This document shows, in pieces, positions 49,762-61,280 of a stretch of DNA of 64,000 nucleotides. The translations under genes were made by a program, and so were the position numbers. Source of the stretch: Combretum micranthum. Taxonomy: Eukaryota; Streptophyta; Magnoliopsida; Myrtales; Combretaceae. The notes beneath the pieces were generated by a model. That model did not search any database. It was not told where the DNA came from and was given only the letters and a program-made list of their open reading frames with translations. The DNA lies in assembly GCA_024138025.1 (NCBI GenBank), contig JAMXBD010002832.1:1-64000 (forward strand). Reading direction: 5' to 3'. Position 1 is the first letter of the stretch. The number at the start of each line of letters is the position of its first letter.

Positions 49762-50018
49762 GGTAAATTACACCATAATGTATCAATGTTTAAAGGTAAA
49801 TTTATTTAAAATATCAATGTTTTGCAAAGTTGATTTGAGATATCAAAGTTTGGATTAGTTTTCGTTTAAATTTTTTTTAATTTTTATTAATAGTAAATTA
49901 TTAATACCTTATTTGACTCACCTTACTGAATGTTCCTATCTCTTTTTAACTACTCAAAACGTTGATACCTTAAATAAACTTACTCTTAAATATTGGTAAC
50001 TTTTTGTATAATTTACTC
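49762..50018. mobile_element. MITE, 257 bp, with ~60-bp inverted repeats and 11-bp flanking repeat
   Basis: The left end GGTAAATTACACCATAATGT and the right end (reverse complement GAGTAAATTATACAAAAAGT) are inverted repeats, and the similarity runs on through AAATTTATTTAAAATATCAA / AAGTTTATTTAAGGTATCAA. The flanks are AATTTTTAATT at 49751-49761 and 50019-50029. A 9-11 bp duplication and long inverted repeats suggest a Mutator-like MITE. No coding capacity. Confidence 0.75.
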
Positions 50019-50029
50019 AATTTTTAATT

Positions 50030-52062
50030 TCCACATTTTAACCTAGATTATCTTCCTCTTATTAACTTCTTGTGCAAACCCCATTTCCCTTCTACAGATC
50101 ATAACTAAGTAATTATATAGATCCTCACGATCAACTTCAATGTTGGAAGCCCAATATGAAATATTACATGGAAACACATACAATGTCATATCACACACAA
50201 CTTACAAAGTCTATTGCAACACTATACAATTTAATTAAACATATAATCTTATCTATCAAATAATTAAATATACTAGAACAGGTCCTAAAACCATGATTTT
50301 AAAATAATAGGAACGTGTGAGCACATTCTTATATCAAAACTTTTACAAAAATATAAACCACATACTCAACCCAAAAACACACAATCAAGCATTTTGCCTT
50401 TAAATATAAAATTTGGAATAGGCACCAATGGAGTAGGTTCCATAAACTTTTAATAAAAATAGTACTAGCAATTTGAAATTCCCAAAATCTTACAAAAACA
50501 TAAATATGGCCTACATATGTTCTAACGTTTTCATGAAATAAATTTCTTGACATCACAAACATAAAATAAACATATTAATTAGTGACTCAAATTATTATTA
50601 ATTCGATAAATTCATTAAATCTACAAGTACTAGCTACATTAAACCCCGAAGTAAGCTCAATCTTAAACTCCTATCACAATAGTAATTAAACTAGCATTAG
50701 AACTATTCTCGAGAGATCACATAACCTAATTGTTATTTTTCATTCTCAAATTTGGTTTGATTTAAGATTTTTCCTAAATTTACATCTTAGATCAAATTAC
50801 TTAAAGGTTTAGGTATTCGCAATCAATTTTCATTACCCTAAAAGAGTCGCTAACCAAGGCCAATCAACCAAGCCATTTCGCCAGTGATGGTCAACCAAGG
50901 ATGGTGACCAGTTGGTGATCTGGCCTGAATCCACCGTCTTCTCCAGTCTTCTTTCTGGCCATGGATCTCGTTGGTTTCCTTTCAAAAGCAATCTAGTAGT
51001 GTTCCTAATGGCTGTCTATGTTGTCTTTCACCTAAAGTTTTGATTTTTATTTGTTTTAACTATCAATCACATTTACCATATCTGATTTCTCCCACATGTG
51101 TTTTCGTCAATTTGTTATTCTTTATTCAATGTTCAACTTCAAATCAATTCCTAGCAGATTTCTAATTTCACCAATTATATGAATGTTTTCATCTTTGACA
51201 AATTGATAAGATCTATTATAAATTTCATTAATTTAAACTTGAGAACTTGATTTACTGTCACAATTGCCACCAACCAAAACTCTAGTTTCAGAATGCTTGT
51301 AGGCGACTTCCTTATTTTAGGTATGCAGTTTTTGCATGTTGAGTATTAGAAATTGCAAACTAGAGCAATACTTAAACTCAGTTAAATAATTGCATATTGG
51401 TTGCTCGATTCAACAAGTAACATCCTTGGATTAGGTTATGAGTCTTATTGCAAATTTACAAAGATACAATAAATCAAGTGCCTTGATATGGGACAAAATT
51501 CCGTATACAATTTACTAATAGGATATCTCTCAACTAGTCTCTAGTGATAATGGATTATATTTTAGGATTTTAGGATTTAGAGAAAAATAAAAAGTAAAGG
51601 ATATAAATGATTTGTTTTTTAGAATATTACGTACTAAGAAAAGAATTGAACCACTTATGTTAATCAACCAATATGACACACAATCAATAAAATAACAAAA
51701 TTCTCAATCAATCACAAAGATTGAAAGAAATGAAAAGTTTGATAAAAACTCTAAAGTTGCATTCAAGATTTAAAAGTGTTAAACATTTTTAAACAATGCC
51801 TAATAATCACCTTTTAATCCCACAATTATGGTGAAGGGTAAAAGAATCGATTCAATAACTATTCCAACAAGATGATAGAATTAAAATAAGTTAACAATCT
51901 TGTCACAATACTCCACACTCTAAGCCATGGGCTTAGCACAAGGCAAGGAGTCCTCGAATCTCTATCGACCTCTAAATCTGATAAAGCACGGCCTTTAGTA
52001 TAAACCGCATGGTAGGATGTGGCCCTTACTACTCTTAGCTCACATTTTATCTTAGGCTACAA
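50030..52062. other. No gene recognised
   Basis: AT-rich DNA with only short, unsupported frames on both strands. Confidence 0.5.
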
Positions 52063-52660
52063 GTAGGGATGGGTACGTTTCGGTTAATCAGTCCATAACC
52101 CTATTTTTTGAACCAAATCAAAATAATCAATTTTTTTAAATCTCAAGCATATACCATTCTATTATTAATGGTTAATCATCTTAAGGGTTAACTATTTTTT
52201 TTGTTAATATTTTCTATTTTCAATTTTCAAACATTTAACATAATGGTTAACCAAAAGTCATGGTTAACCATATTTTCAGTTGGTCCATAAAAATTTAAAC
52301 CCTTTTGTTTCATAATTACATTCAGAAATTATAAATTAACAAGTTAAATATCACAATTACATTAAAAAATTGCAAATCAATAACTTAAATAACTATAAAA
52401 CCAACAACAAATTAGGAATATAACTCTAATATAACATTACATAAATTAAAACTTTATAGTCTTCTCATTTTTACAAATTACAACACAAAAATAACAACAT
52501 AATTAAAACATAAATGTTCGAATTTGGTTTTTGCAACAGTTAATCATTAATCATTGGTTTCTCAAGGGTAGAAATCGAAACCGAAAACTGAAAAAAATAA
52601 AAACCATGATCCTAAACTAAAATCGATGGACTAGTTAACCATATTTTTTCTATTGGTTTT
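52063..52660. mobile_element. hAT-like MITE family, copy 2
   Basis: Same word order as the element at 11706-12240: GTTTCGGTTAATCAGTCCAT, CCCTATTTTTTGAAC, ACCATTCTATTATTAATGGT, TTAAGGGTTAACTATTTT. Divergence from copy 1 is considerable, so both are old. Borders are approximate. Confidence 0.5.
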
Positions 52661-52899
52661 TTGGTTTTGGTTTGGTTTTATCGATTTTTTTGCTCAAATC
52701 TAACCATAAGTCATGGGTTATGCTACAATCCTCTTTGACTTCTTCACGCTTGCTTCTTAGGTTATCAGCCATTAATACAAGCTGTGATTTTATCACACAA
52801 TCCACAACATGGGGCATGGCCATCAACGTTTCCATTAGTGACTTCCATCCATTTTGCACAATGCATGCCACGTCTTGAGCACTATGTATGGGACAGGGA

Positions 52900-54803
52900 G
52901 TGGCATTATTTGGTTACCCTCTTTGCCTACCTCCATTTTATCTTCTACTCTAATATAAGCTAAATCATACTCCCTATAAAATGAATTAAATAGTTATGAA
53001 AGAAATCACTTTAATCTTCAGTTGATTCTTTACACAATGCTTTTTGAACTAAAATTTGTATTCTTTACCTCTAGCTTATGCAATACGACCAATCAATCCA
53101 TGATTTTATCATCTCCACTAGGTTCATGAAGATTTGCCCTCTAATCATTTGCAAACTTCACTATTTTGCATGGACCATTAGTTTAAAGAGCTAACTTCTA
53201 TCCCCTCTTCCCAAAAAATCTATCCTTCTTGAGGTAAACCTATTCGAAATCTTTAAGCTAAAACACAAACCATTGTCTTCCCTTATCCTTACTCTGTTTG
53301 ATTTTTTTTCAGTTTAGGTTTGAAAATTATAAAAAAACCTTAGTATCGATGTTGTTGGACCTAGACCGACCTGGTCTGTTTGACCCAATTCAATTAGAAT
53401 AGGTAACAAAAGCGAGCTGATCATGCATTTAGCCCGACTTGCATCAACTTGGATTGATCTAATCAACCTAGCCTAGGAAAAAAATAAATGGAATTTGCAA
53501 ATTACCCCTTGACCTTTTATCAAAGTATAGATTCACCCCTTAACTTTCAAAATAAACTTTTTGACCCTTTAAACTTTCAAAAATTGCACAATAAGGGAAA
53601 GTTAAAATTTTTCATGAATTTAGGGGGTAAAGCCATACATAAATGAAAGTTTAAGGGGGTGAATTTGCATATAGGTAAAAGTTTGGGGGGATATTTTGCA
53701 ACTCCGCTCGTTTTGTTTTAATGAAAAATGTTAAATGTCCTTAATTATGCTAATTTTTTAAAGTTTAAGGCTCAAAAAGCTCACTTTAAAAGCCCAAGGA
53801 GTGAATCCCACCTACGCAAAAGTTTAAGGAGGCAATTAGCAATTTCACCAAAAATAAATAAATATATAAAAACTTACTAGAATTTAAATATAGATTTATA
53901 TATATTATAAATTTAATAAACAGAATCATTATTATGTATTTTTTGCTCTTTTTCAGGTATATGCTTATATAGATTAAATAGTCAATTGATGGATTTTATC
54001 CAAATATAGATTTAATTGAGTCATGATATATACATTAGTCTTTCATAAGATGTGTCTTATATTTTTACTTTTATTAATCTTGATTTGACCTCCAGTGGAA
54101 CCTAATTCTACCCTCGGCTCCTAATCCCATAACATGCTAGGGTTAAACCTCAGTCTAGCTTAATAGCACTATTTGGTGTAACTATTGTATCTATTGGGCT
54201 CTTTCCATTCCACTTTGATTATCCTCATATGTAGGAGGTTTAGCTAATAAATCTAATGGAGAATCGAGATTGAAATCATAAACCACTTCAAAAAGTATCT
54301 TTCCTATAACACTATGAACTAGTCAATTGCAAGCAAACTCCTAATAAGTAAACAATAATCCCAATCCATCAAATTCTTCTCGACAGTTACTCTCAACAAC
54401 ATACCCAAAGTTCTATTAACCACTTCAGTTTATCCATTAGTCTGTAGAAGACAAGTGGCACTAAAAAACAACCCTATTCACAAAGTCTTCTAAAAGTAGC
54501 TCAAGAAGTTAACATCTAGGTGTAAAACAATATATTGAGGAATACTATGAAGCCTAACCACCTCTTGCATGAACAAATTTGCAACATATACAGCATCGTC
54601 AGTCTTGTGGTAAGGACTAACATGTGACATCTTATTAAATCTATCAATCATTACCAAAATCGAATCAAATCCCCTTTCAGTTCTAAGAAGTCCTAAAACA
54701 AAATCCATGCTTAAATCTACCTAAGGTTTTGTAAGAAGAGCAAGTGGCATATAGAACGCTTAAGGTTCACTTTAACTCCTACCTTTTTTTCACACAGAGC
54801 AAC
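52900..54803 (-). pseudogene. Ty3/gypsy integrase remnant, truncated by an LTR insertion
   Basis: On the - strand 54708-54490 encodes [29 protein letters not shown], then [20 protein letters not shown], the start of a plant gypsy integrase core ('MDFVLGLPRTQRG.DSI.VVVDRFSKMAHF'). The first catalytic Asp (MD) is present, but the expected second (SDRD) region reads VLHLDVNF, so that motif is altered. Downstream, near 54470-54330, there is TNG.TEVVNRTLG. Upstream similarity stops at 54803 where the copia LTR begins, and a MITE (53490-53849) interrupts the downstream part. RT is not present. Confidence 0.75.
53490..53849. mobile_element. Mutator-like MITE, 360 bp, with 10-bp flanking repeat
   Basis: Flanked by AAAAATAAAT at 53480-53489 and 53850-53859. 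Inverted ends: left GGAATTTGCAAATTACCCCT, right (reverse complement) GGTGAAATTGCTAATTGCCT; the words ACCTTT and AAGTTTAAGG recur in both arms. The flanking repeat is low-complexity, so the TSD is less certain than for the 26639 element. Confidence 0.65.
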
Positions 54804-56369
54804 TGTTGGTCCGAAAAGATAACCAAGAGGGGGGGGGGAGGTATATTTGTTATAAAATTTACTTCTAAAATTTTGAATAAATTTCACACCACTTGATTAT
54901 TCAACTAAAATGGCTTTGAAACTTTCTTAAAAAAATAAATTTAACAAATAAAAACTTTGAACAATAATTCGGATCAAAATGATTTGCTTAAGCTCACGAA
55001 AAATCAAATATCAATTCAAAACTTTTTACTCCCAAAACCTTCTGACTAACTCTGATTAAGAAAATATAAGTGAGTTACTCTCTGATCAACCTTCTAAGCA
55101 TATATCATAGTTATGAACAACAAATAAAATTGCACGAATTTAAAGAGAGATAAAGGAGTAGAGAGTGCAAAGTCAAACTATAAAGGTTCCGCCTTGAGCG
55201 TTGATCCTCTCTTCCAGCTCCAAGCCAAGGTCCGGTATTCCACATTGGTTGTGTTCCACCATCTAATCAAATCAATAAAAGTTACAAAAAGTTCTTGCCA
55301 ATTCACTTAGCTTGATTCTCCTAATCAATCAATCAACTAAGCCTACTTGTAACTCTCAACTCACACTAAAAGGTAAAATCAAATCAAGAGGAATAAAAAT
55401 AAGTTTTCTCAAAAGAATTCGCTCAAGTAAATTTGACAATAGACTATGACAGTTTTCGTTCATGAAAAAAAAAAACTTGATCACTGTTGCAAGTAATTGT
55501 CCCGTGGTTCTATCTTGTATATTGTCTTTTTATTCCAATTACTCTAACGGCTAGAAGAAGAGATGGATAAGCTTATCCCAGATTTTTGTGCGTGAAATCT
55601 GCTCGAAATTCTCACAACATTAGCTTGTGTTTATCATACTATTGACTCACTTTCAATTTTTTGAATTCTTGAGGTAATCTTCGAAATCCCAACTTCAGAA
55701 GATAAATCAAATATCTAACAACTTGTATGTTTATCTTATACTAAAAATTCGGACTTGAATTTATCCATAGTTGTACAATTTCATTGTTTGGTACTGTTCA
55801 TGCTTTATCCATGCTTTCATGTTCTTCGTATTTTTAAAAAAATCTCTGGACACATTCCATAAAAATATGAATTGTGTTTTGTAAATACTTCATATTATGC
55901 ACACTAACTTTCTCCTCAAATGTAATTTGTTGTGTAAATTGGAATTCAAATCTGAGCCGTCCTTCTTTAACAGTGTGTTTATGAACTTCAAAAGAACATA
56001 TATTCGAATTTTAATCCCTGTGGATTTTGAACCGACTTTGTGGAATACCTTGAGCATAATACCCAAATTATACTCAACATTGGAGCTAGGTCTTCAGAAA
56101 TTAAATCTGAGTTGGAAAACACGTGATTCTAATATAGTTCATTAACCTTCTGATGTTTCCTCTGATGAATAAAAAATACTTGCAATTCTCATTAGAACCT
56201 TTTGAGTAACCTTCTGATATACAAATTTTGTTCAGTGTAAAACTTCCAACCTATACTTTGATATAACTTTATCTCATTAACATCTAAGACTGCATACTAA
56301 ATAAAATATGTAAGAAATCATTTAATTCTTTTTGTTATCATCAAAATCATCTTTAGAGAGAAATCAACA
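54804..56369 (-). mobile_element. Sirevirus-type copia 3' LTR, copy 1 (1,566 bp)
   Basis: On the + strand it begins TGTTGGTCCGAAAAGATAAC and ends AAATCAACA, so read on the - strand it runs TG...CA. It is homologous over its length to 56464-58088, with matching words throughout (AAGATAACCAAGAGGGGGG, CACACCACTT, GGTTCCGCCT, TTATCATCAAAATCATC). A polypurine tract on the - strand abuts its inner end (56370-56384), so this is a 3' LTR of a - strand element whose body is otherwise gone. It inserted into gypsy integrase sequence (junction at 54803). Confidence 0.8.
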
Positions 56370-56384
56370 TTCTTCCCCTTTTTG
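56370..56384 (-). other. Polypurine tract of element 1
   Basis: On the - strand reads AAAAAGGGGAAGAA immediately before the LTR start TGTTG, the position where plus-strand DNA synthesis is primed. About 80 bp of internal sequence follow before LTR copy 2 begins. Confidence 0.65.
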
Positions 56385-56463
56385 ATGATAACAAAACCCC
56401 ATGAACAAAATAATAATTTTTTTTTACAAAACAAAACTTTCATGATATATGCATCAGCAAATG

Positions 56464-58088
56464 TGTTGGTCCCGAAAAGATAACCAAGAGGGGGGGTGAA
56501 TTGGTTATAAAATTTATTTTTCAAAATTTAAAACAAATTTCACACCACTTGGTTATTCTACTAAAATGGATTTAAAACTTTTTTAAGACAATAATCTTAA
56601 CAAATAAAAGCTTTAAGCAAAAATTCGGATCAAAAGTGAATCAAGACTTTCACATTTAGAAACCTTCTGCTTAACTCTCTGAGTAAGAAAAATATGAATG
56701 ATTTACTCTCTGATTAACCTTCTGAGCATATATCACACATATACAACATCAATAATAAATCACGAAATTAAAGAGAGATAAGGAGTAGAGAGTGCAAAGC
56801 GATATATAGAGGTTCCGCCTGAGCGTCAATCCTCTCTTCCAGCTTCAAGCCAGGGTCCCGATATTCCTTACCGGTTGTGTTTCTATCTATCAAATCAATG
56901 AAGTTATAAGAAGTATTTGCCAAACTTTTGGCTACAATTCACTTAGCTTGATTCTCACAAACAATCAATCAACTAAGCCTACTTGTAACTCTCGACTCAC
57001 ATTAAATGTGTAACAACAAATCAGAGGAATAAAGAATTATGTTTCCTCAAATGTATTCGCCCAAGGAATAGTAACAATAGAATATGACAGTAAATTTGCT
57101 CAAATTCAAAGAAATTCGTGGCTCTTTGTTTTCTCCTCTTTTTCATGTGATTGTACTTCCTTTTTTCTGTCTTGGGTGAGTATACTTATCCTTGTATCTT
57201 CCAACGGCTAGGAAATCAATTGGATAAACTTTGCTTCTTATTTTGTGCGTAATATTAGCTTTTCTCTTTTTTCAAAATCTGCAAATTTTGAATAACTTGA
57301 GATCTTGTTGTTGTAATCTCGAAATTCTTGCTCCAATGGATAAGTTTAAATCTCCAACAACTTGTATAATTATCTTGAACTTGAAATTCGTATTTGAAAT
57401 CACCGTTGTTGACTTGTTCCTTCGTCTAGTACTGTTAATGCAACAAAAATATCGTATTTTCCATAAATTTCGACTTCCTTATATGGATAAATGATCATCA
57501 GACAAGTTCCTTGCATATTTGGATCATGTTTTCCATATTTCCAACTAAAACTTGAATAAACTATTGAAAATTGATCCTTATAAGTCACGTTCTTTTTCCT
57601 TGATGTTAAAACAGAATTTTCTCAAAAAATGAACTTTAATCCGATGAAATTCGAATCCCCATGGATATTGAACCAACTTTGTAGAACGCATTGAGTATAT
57701 TACCCAAATATACTCAATCTTTGGAGCTGGGTCTTCAACATATTAAATCTAAAAAGAAAATTCGAATCTGGAGTTGAAACTCGTCATTTTTTTTTGTTGC
57801 AGTTCACCTTCTGATGTACCTTCTGACGAACCTTCTGACGAACCTTCTGATAGTTTAAAAAGCCAGCGGAGAACCTTCTGATTAACCTTTTGACAGCTCA
57901 TTTGTTCTTGAAATCTTCTCCAAACACTTTCTAAAGTAATCTTTGCATGGAGTTTCTTTTGAAATCATTCTCTTAAGTCATTGTAAACCACTTTGATTAT
58001 ATTAAATCTTTGCACATTTAATGAATATGTTAGTAATTATTTACTCCTTTTTGTTATCATCAAAATCATCATTTGAGATAAACCAACA
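56464..58088 (-). mobile_element. Sirevirus-type copia 3' LTR, copy 2 (1,625 bp)
   Basis: Begins TGTTGGTCCCGAAAAGATAA and ends AAACCAACA on the + strand, giving TGTTGG...CCAACA inverted ends. It is the 3' LTR of the - strand element whose envelope-like ORF and pol lie at 58600-64000. It contains a 12-bp-period cluster of ACCTTCTGA (57806-57850). The partner 5' LTR must lie beyond the right edge. Confidence 0.8.
57806..57881. repeat. 12-bp tandem repeat of (G)AACCTTCTGACG in LTR copy 2
   Basis: ACCTTCTGA occurs at 57806, 57818, 57830, 57842 and 57873. The first four are exactly 12 bp apart. The same nonamer is scattered elsewhere in both LTRs and in the coding region. Confidence 0.85.
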
Positions 58089-58177
58089 AAATGATTTTAA
58101 CATATATGCAGCAACAGTAAAACATCTCAGCAATTATATAATCTCAACATCAATAACAATAACATTATTTTGTTATC

Positions 58178-58194
58178 TTTCTTCTCCCCTTTTT
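58178..58194 (-). other. Polypurine tract of element 2
   Basis: On the - strand reads AAAAAGGGGAGAAGAAAG, about 90 bp inside the LTR border. In element 1 the equivalent tract touches the LTR directly, so either the LTR border is further right than placed or extra spacer is present. Confidence 0.55.
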
Positions 58195-58599
58195 GGTTAG
58201 CATAACAAAAGAGATATTATAATAAGAAAAATAGAAATTTGCATATCAAATCAGAAATTTGAAACAAACATAGTATCTAAAATTAATACAGACCAAATGA
58301 TAAAAGAAGTCTTTTAAAAAGTCTTAAAAGAAAAACATAAGATCATTTTTTCTTATGTTCAAAATTCAAGGTAGATTTTCGAGCTTTCATCTTTTTCCTT
58401 TGAGGAATTGTGGGACGAATTTGTTGTGGAATCAAAGTTTGATGCTTAAAAAGTTAAGAACAAATGATACAACTTCATATTCCCTCATGGATGGTTGTGA
58501 AGCAGGGTTAGCATGTTGGTTGAAGGGAATGATAGCGAGTTCATCAACCTGAACTTCTGGTACAATTTCCTTCATGGGTAAAGTCTGATGTTGTGGACT

Positions 58600-60181
58600 C
58601 TAAGGATGTACAAGAGAGGTTTGAAAAATAGGAGATGAAGATTGAATAGGTGTTAAAGGTATATCGTGATAAAAAATATCCGATAGAGAATTTAAAATTG
58701 AATTTGTTAGATTTGTCTTCACTGCATCCAGATGTTGATCTATGATCTTCACAACAGCTGATCGAAGAGAAGAACGAGAAGATTCTCCAGGTGGTTTAAC
58801 AAAAGCAATACCTTCTGACTCAGTCTCTGAGTCACTATCATCTTCATTTCTTCCTCCTTCCCTTAATTCAAACTTTCCTCCAGTTCGAACATGATGCCTT
58901 TTCTTGACTTTACTAGGCATTTTCCCCTTCCCCTTCTTTTTGGAGACTTGTTCTTTTTCCTGTTTCGAATCTCCACCTTCTAACCCACTGTCTGCTGCAA
59001 AAAGTAGCTCCCCCTCAGCAATAGCTTGGATCCTCTTCCAGTCGAAATTAACTTTGTTAAACTTAGGATCCTTATACCATGATCCATCCATAGAAAACCA
59101 GAACTTTTGAACAACTCATATTCCCATCTTTTTCAAGTTTATTTCTCCAATTTTCTTTATACCAAAGGGCATTTTAAAATCTTTAGGTATACTGAGTTTT
59201 TTAAACTTGAAAAATTTCATCAATAGGTTGCCATAAGGTTTATTGTTCCTAGTCCTCCACATATGCCTCAAAATCATGCTAGGCATATCAAGTTTAACAT
59301 TCTTTTTCATTGCAAGAACAACTACTGCTTCTTCTATTGAAATTGTTGTTGAACTGCCATTCTTGGGTAGAATGCAGTCAACTATAATCTTATGTAATAG
59401 CCGAATCAACAGTTCAAAATATGTGGCAAATATATCCTTTTCAACATAATTTCCCACTCCATCATTTAGTTCTCTATACAAAGATTTCTTTTCAAACTGC
59501 AAATCCTTTTGTCATCTTTGTCATTTTTCATCTCAAAACACTCAATTAAATCTTTCCTACTGAGTGTAAGAACTTTCCCAGCCACCTTCATTTTTAGCTT
59601 AGAGTCTTCTAACTCTATCAGATTCTCATAAAACTCTTGTATTAGCCAATCATCAACCATACAAGAAATATTACAGAGGTGTTGGTATCCTATACGATTA
59701 AGCCAGTCTTCCCAATAAAAGCCATTTTCCTTAAAAAACTTAAAATCAACAAAAGCACATTCAAGAATCTTACTTGATGTGGTTTTGTGTCTTTTGGCTA
59801 GGGGAGTCTTCCTAGTTGAACGTTGAGCCAATTTCCTTTTCCTTGGAGGTTGAGGAGCAAGAGGAACAGAGTCTGAACTACTCTCTGAGAGGGTTTCAGA
59901 GGATGCAATCGGTTCCTTGAGGATGATTTCTCAACTACTGTGGCTGCTTCTTGTTCTTTTTCCGAGGAAACTTTATCATGTTTTATTTTAGATCGTTTTT
60001 CTCTCAGATTGCCTTCTTTAGTTAGAGTTTCGAGGGTTTCTTCCGATTTAGAGGGATTATCCTCAACTGATATTGTTCCTTTTATAGGTTTGTTTTGAAA
60101 CCTTTTGATGCTAAGCGACTGGATTTTCTTGAAGACATGATGTGAGAAAATTTTGAAGACATGAATGGGGAAGATGATCAA
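58600..60181 (-). pseudogene. Envelope-like ORF of a Sirevirus-type copia element, broken
   Basis: Four open pieces on the - strand (60181-59798, 59831-59466, 59502-59116, 59091-58600) overlap or abut in different frames and together look like one original ORF of about 500 codons downstream of pol. The first is Ser/Lys/Glu-rich. The second has FFKENGFYWEDWLNRIGYQH and DDWLIQEFYENL, resembling the 'putative plant transposon protein' domain (PF20167-like) in proteins annotated as envelope-like in plants. The third has ILPKNGSSTTISIEEAVVVL, and the fourth ends in a basic/acidic tail with KKKGKGKMPSKVKKRHH. Position after pol and before the polypurine tract is that of the extra ORF of Sireviruses. 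I see no clear signal peptide or membrane segment. At least three frame breaks; the envelope function is only a name by position. Confidence 0.65.
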
Positions 60182-60431
60182 GAACAGAGAGAATGAAAAA
60201 AATTGATTTATGCGCTCAGAAAGAAATGAAGAGAGACATTTGGGAAGGAAATGAAGAGAGACTACCTGTATGTTCCTAATAAAATTGCCGCCATTTTTTT
60301 TAATTTTTAATTATTTATTTTAAACTTTTAAAAATTCAATTTAATTTTAAATTTTTATGGAAATTATGGAATAAATAATTTAATTCAAAATGGATTACAT
60401 ATTCCAATTTCATTTCTTAAAAATTCAAATC
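60182..60431. other. Spacer between pol and the envelope-like ORF
   Basis: AT-rich, no open frame; separates the RNase H stop (60432) from the start of the envelope-like ORF on the - strand. Confidence 0.6.
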
Positions 60432-60846
60432 TCATTTTATATATGGTTTAGTAAAAATATCAGCATACTGATTTTCAGTAAAAACAAATTCTATATTAAT
60501 ATTTCCATTATTCACATGATCCCTTATAAAATGATGTCTAATTTCTATATGTTTAGTCCTAGAATGATGCACATGATTTTTTGTTAAATTGATTGCACTT
60601 GTATTATCACATTTAATTGAGATATTTTTATATTTTAATCCAAAATCTTGTAATTGTTGTTTTATCCAAAGAATTTTTGCAAAACAGTTTCCAATTGAAA
60701 CATATTTAGCTTTTGCTGTAGATAAAGCAACTGAATTCTGTTTCTTTGAAGACCAAGAAATCAGTTTGTTTCCTAAGAATTGATAAGTATCAGAAGTGCT
60801 TTTTCTATCAATTTTGCATCCTGCATAATCAGCATCTGAGTATCCA
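60432..60846 (-). pseudogene. Copia RNase H domain
   Basis: On the - strand reads FELIGYSDADYAGCKIDRKS, LISWSSKKQNSVALSTAKAK, KCDNTSAINLTKNHVHHSRT, KHIEIRHHFIRDHV and YADIFTKP, then TGA at 60434-60432. This is the standard copia RNase H with its DADYAG, E-to-K changed STAEAEY (here STAKAKY) and CDNTSA motifs and the ADIFTKP end. It is one base out of frame with the upstream piece (61102-60848), which ends in TSENLN and a stop. The usual residues after FTKP are missing. Confidence 0.85.
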
Positions 60847-60847
60847 A

Positions 60848-61280
60848 TTAATTCAAATTTTCACTTGTAAAATACCAGAATCCTAATTTTACAGTATTAG
60901 CAATGTACTTGAAAATTCTTTTAACAGCTTTTAAATATGTTTCAGTTGGATTACTTTGAAATCTTGCACAAATACATACAGAAAACAATATATCTTGTCT
61001 AGATGCAGTCAAATACAAAAGAAAACCAATTAAACTTCTATATAATTTTTCATCAACTTTCTTACATTGAGAATCAATATCTAACCTTATAGATGAGCTC
61101 ATTGGTGTAGCAGCTTCATTTGAGTTATCCCCAAAAAGAAATTTAATTCTCCCATCATGGACATTTCAAATTCAGCCTGCATAAGCTTTGCAAATTCTCA
61201 ACAAAATTGTTCATTAGATGATCCAAATATTATGTCATTAACATATATTTGTATAATAATTATATCATCATTATAATATT
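60848..61280 (-). pseudogene. Copia reverse transcriptase C-terminal part, catalytic motif altered
   Basis: Reads IIIQIYVNDIIFG (about 61280-61237), then after a stop AEFEMSMMGELNFFLG, then after another shift the open piece 61102-60848 with LDIDSQCKKVDEKLYRSLIG, FLLYLTASRQDILFSV, ARFQSNPTETYLKAVKRIFK. The RT active-site YVDD is YVND here (AAT for GAT), removing one catalytic aspartate. Confidence 0.8.

Noticed and set aside
52650..52871. hAT transposase fragment on the - strand
   Set aside because: Some resemblance of wording near an hAT-like MITE, but no dimerisation or zinc-finger motif could be recognised.
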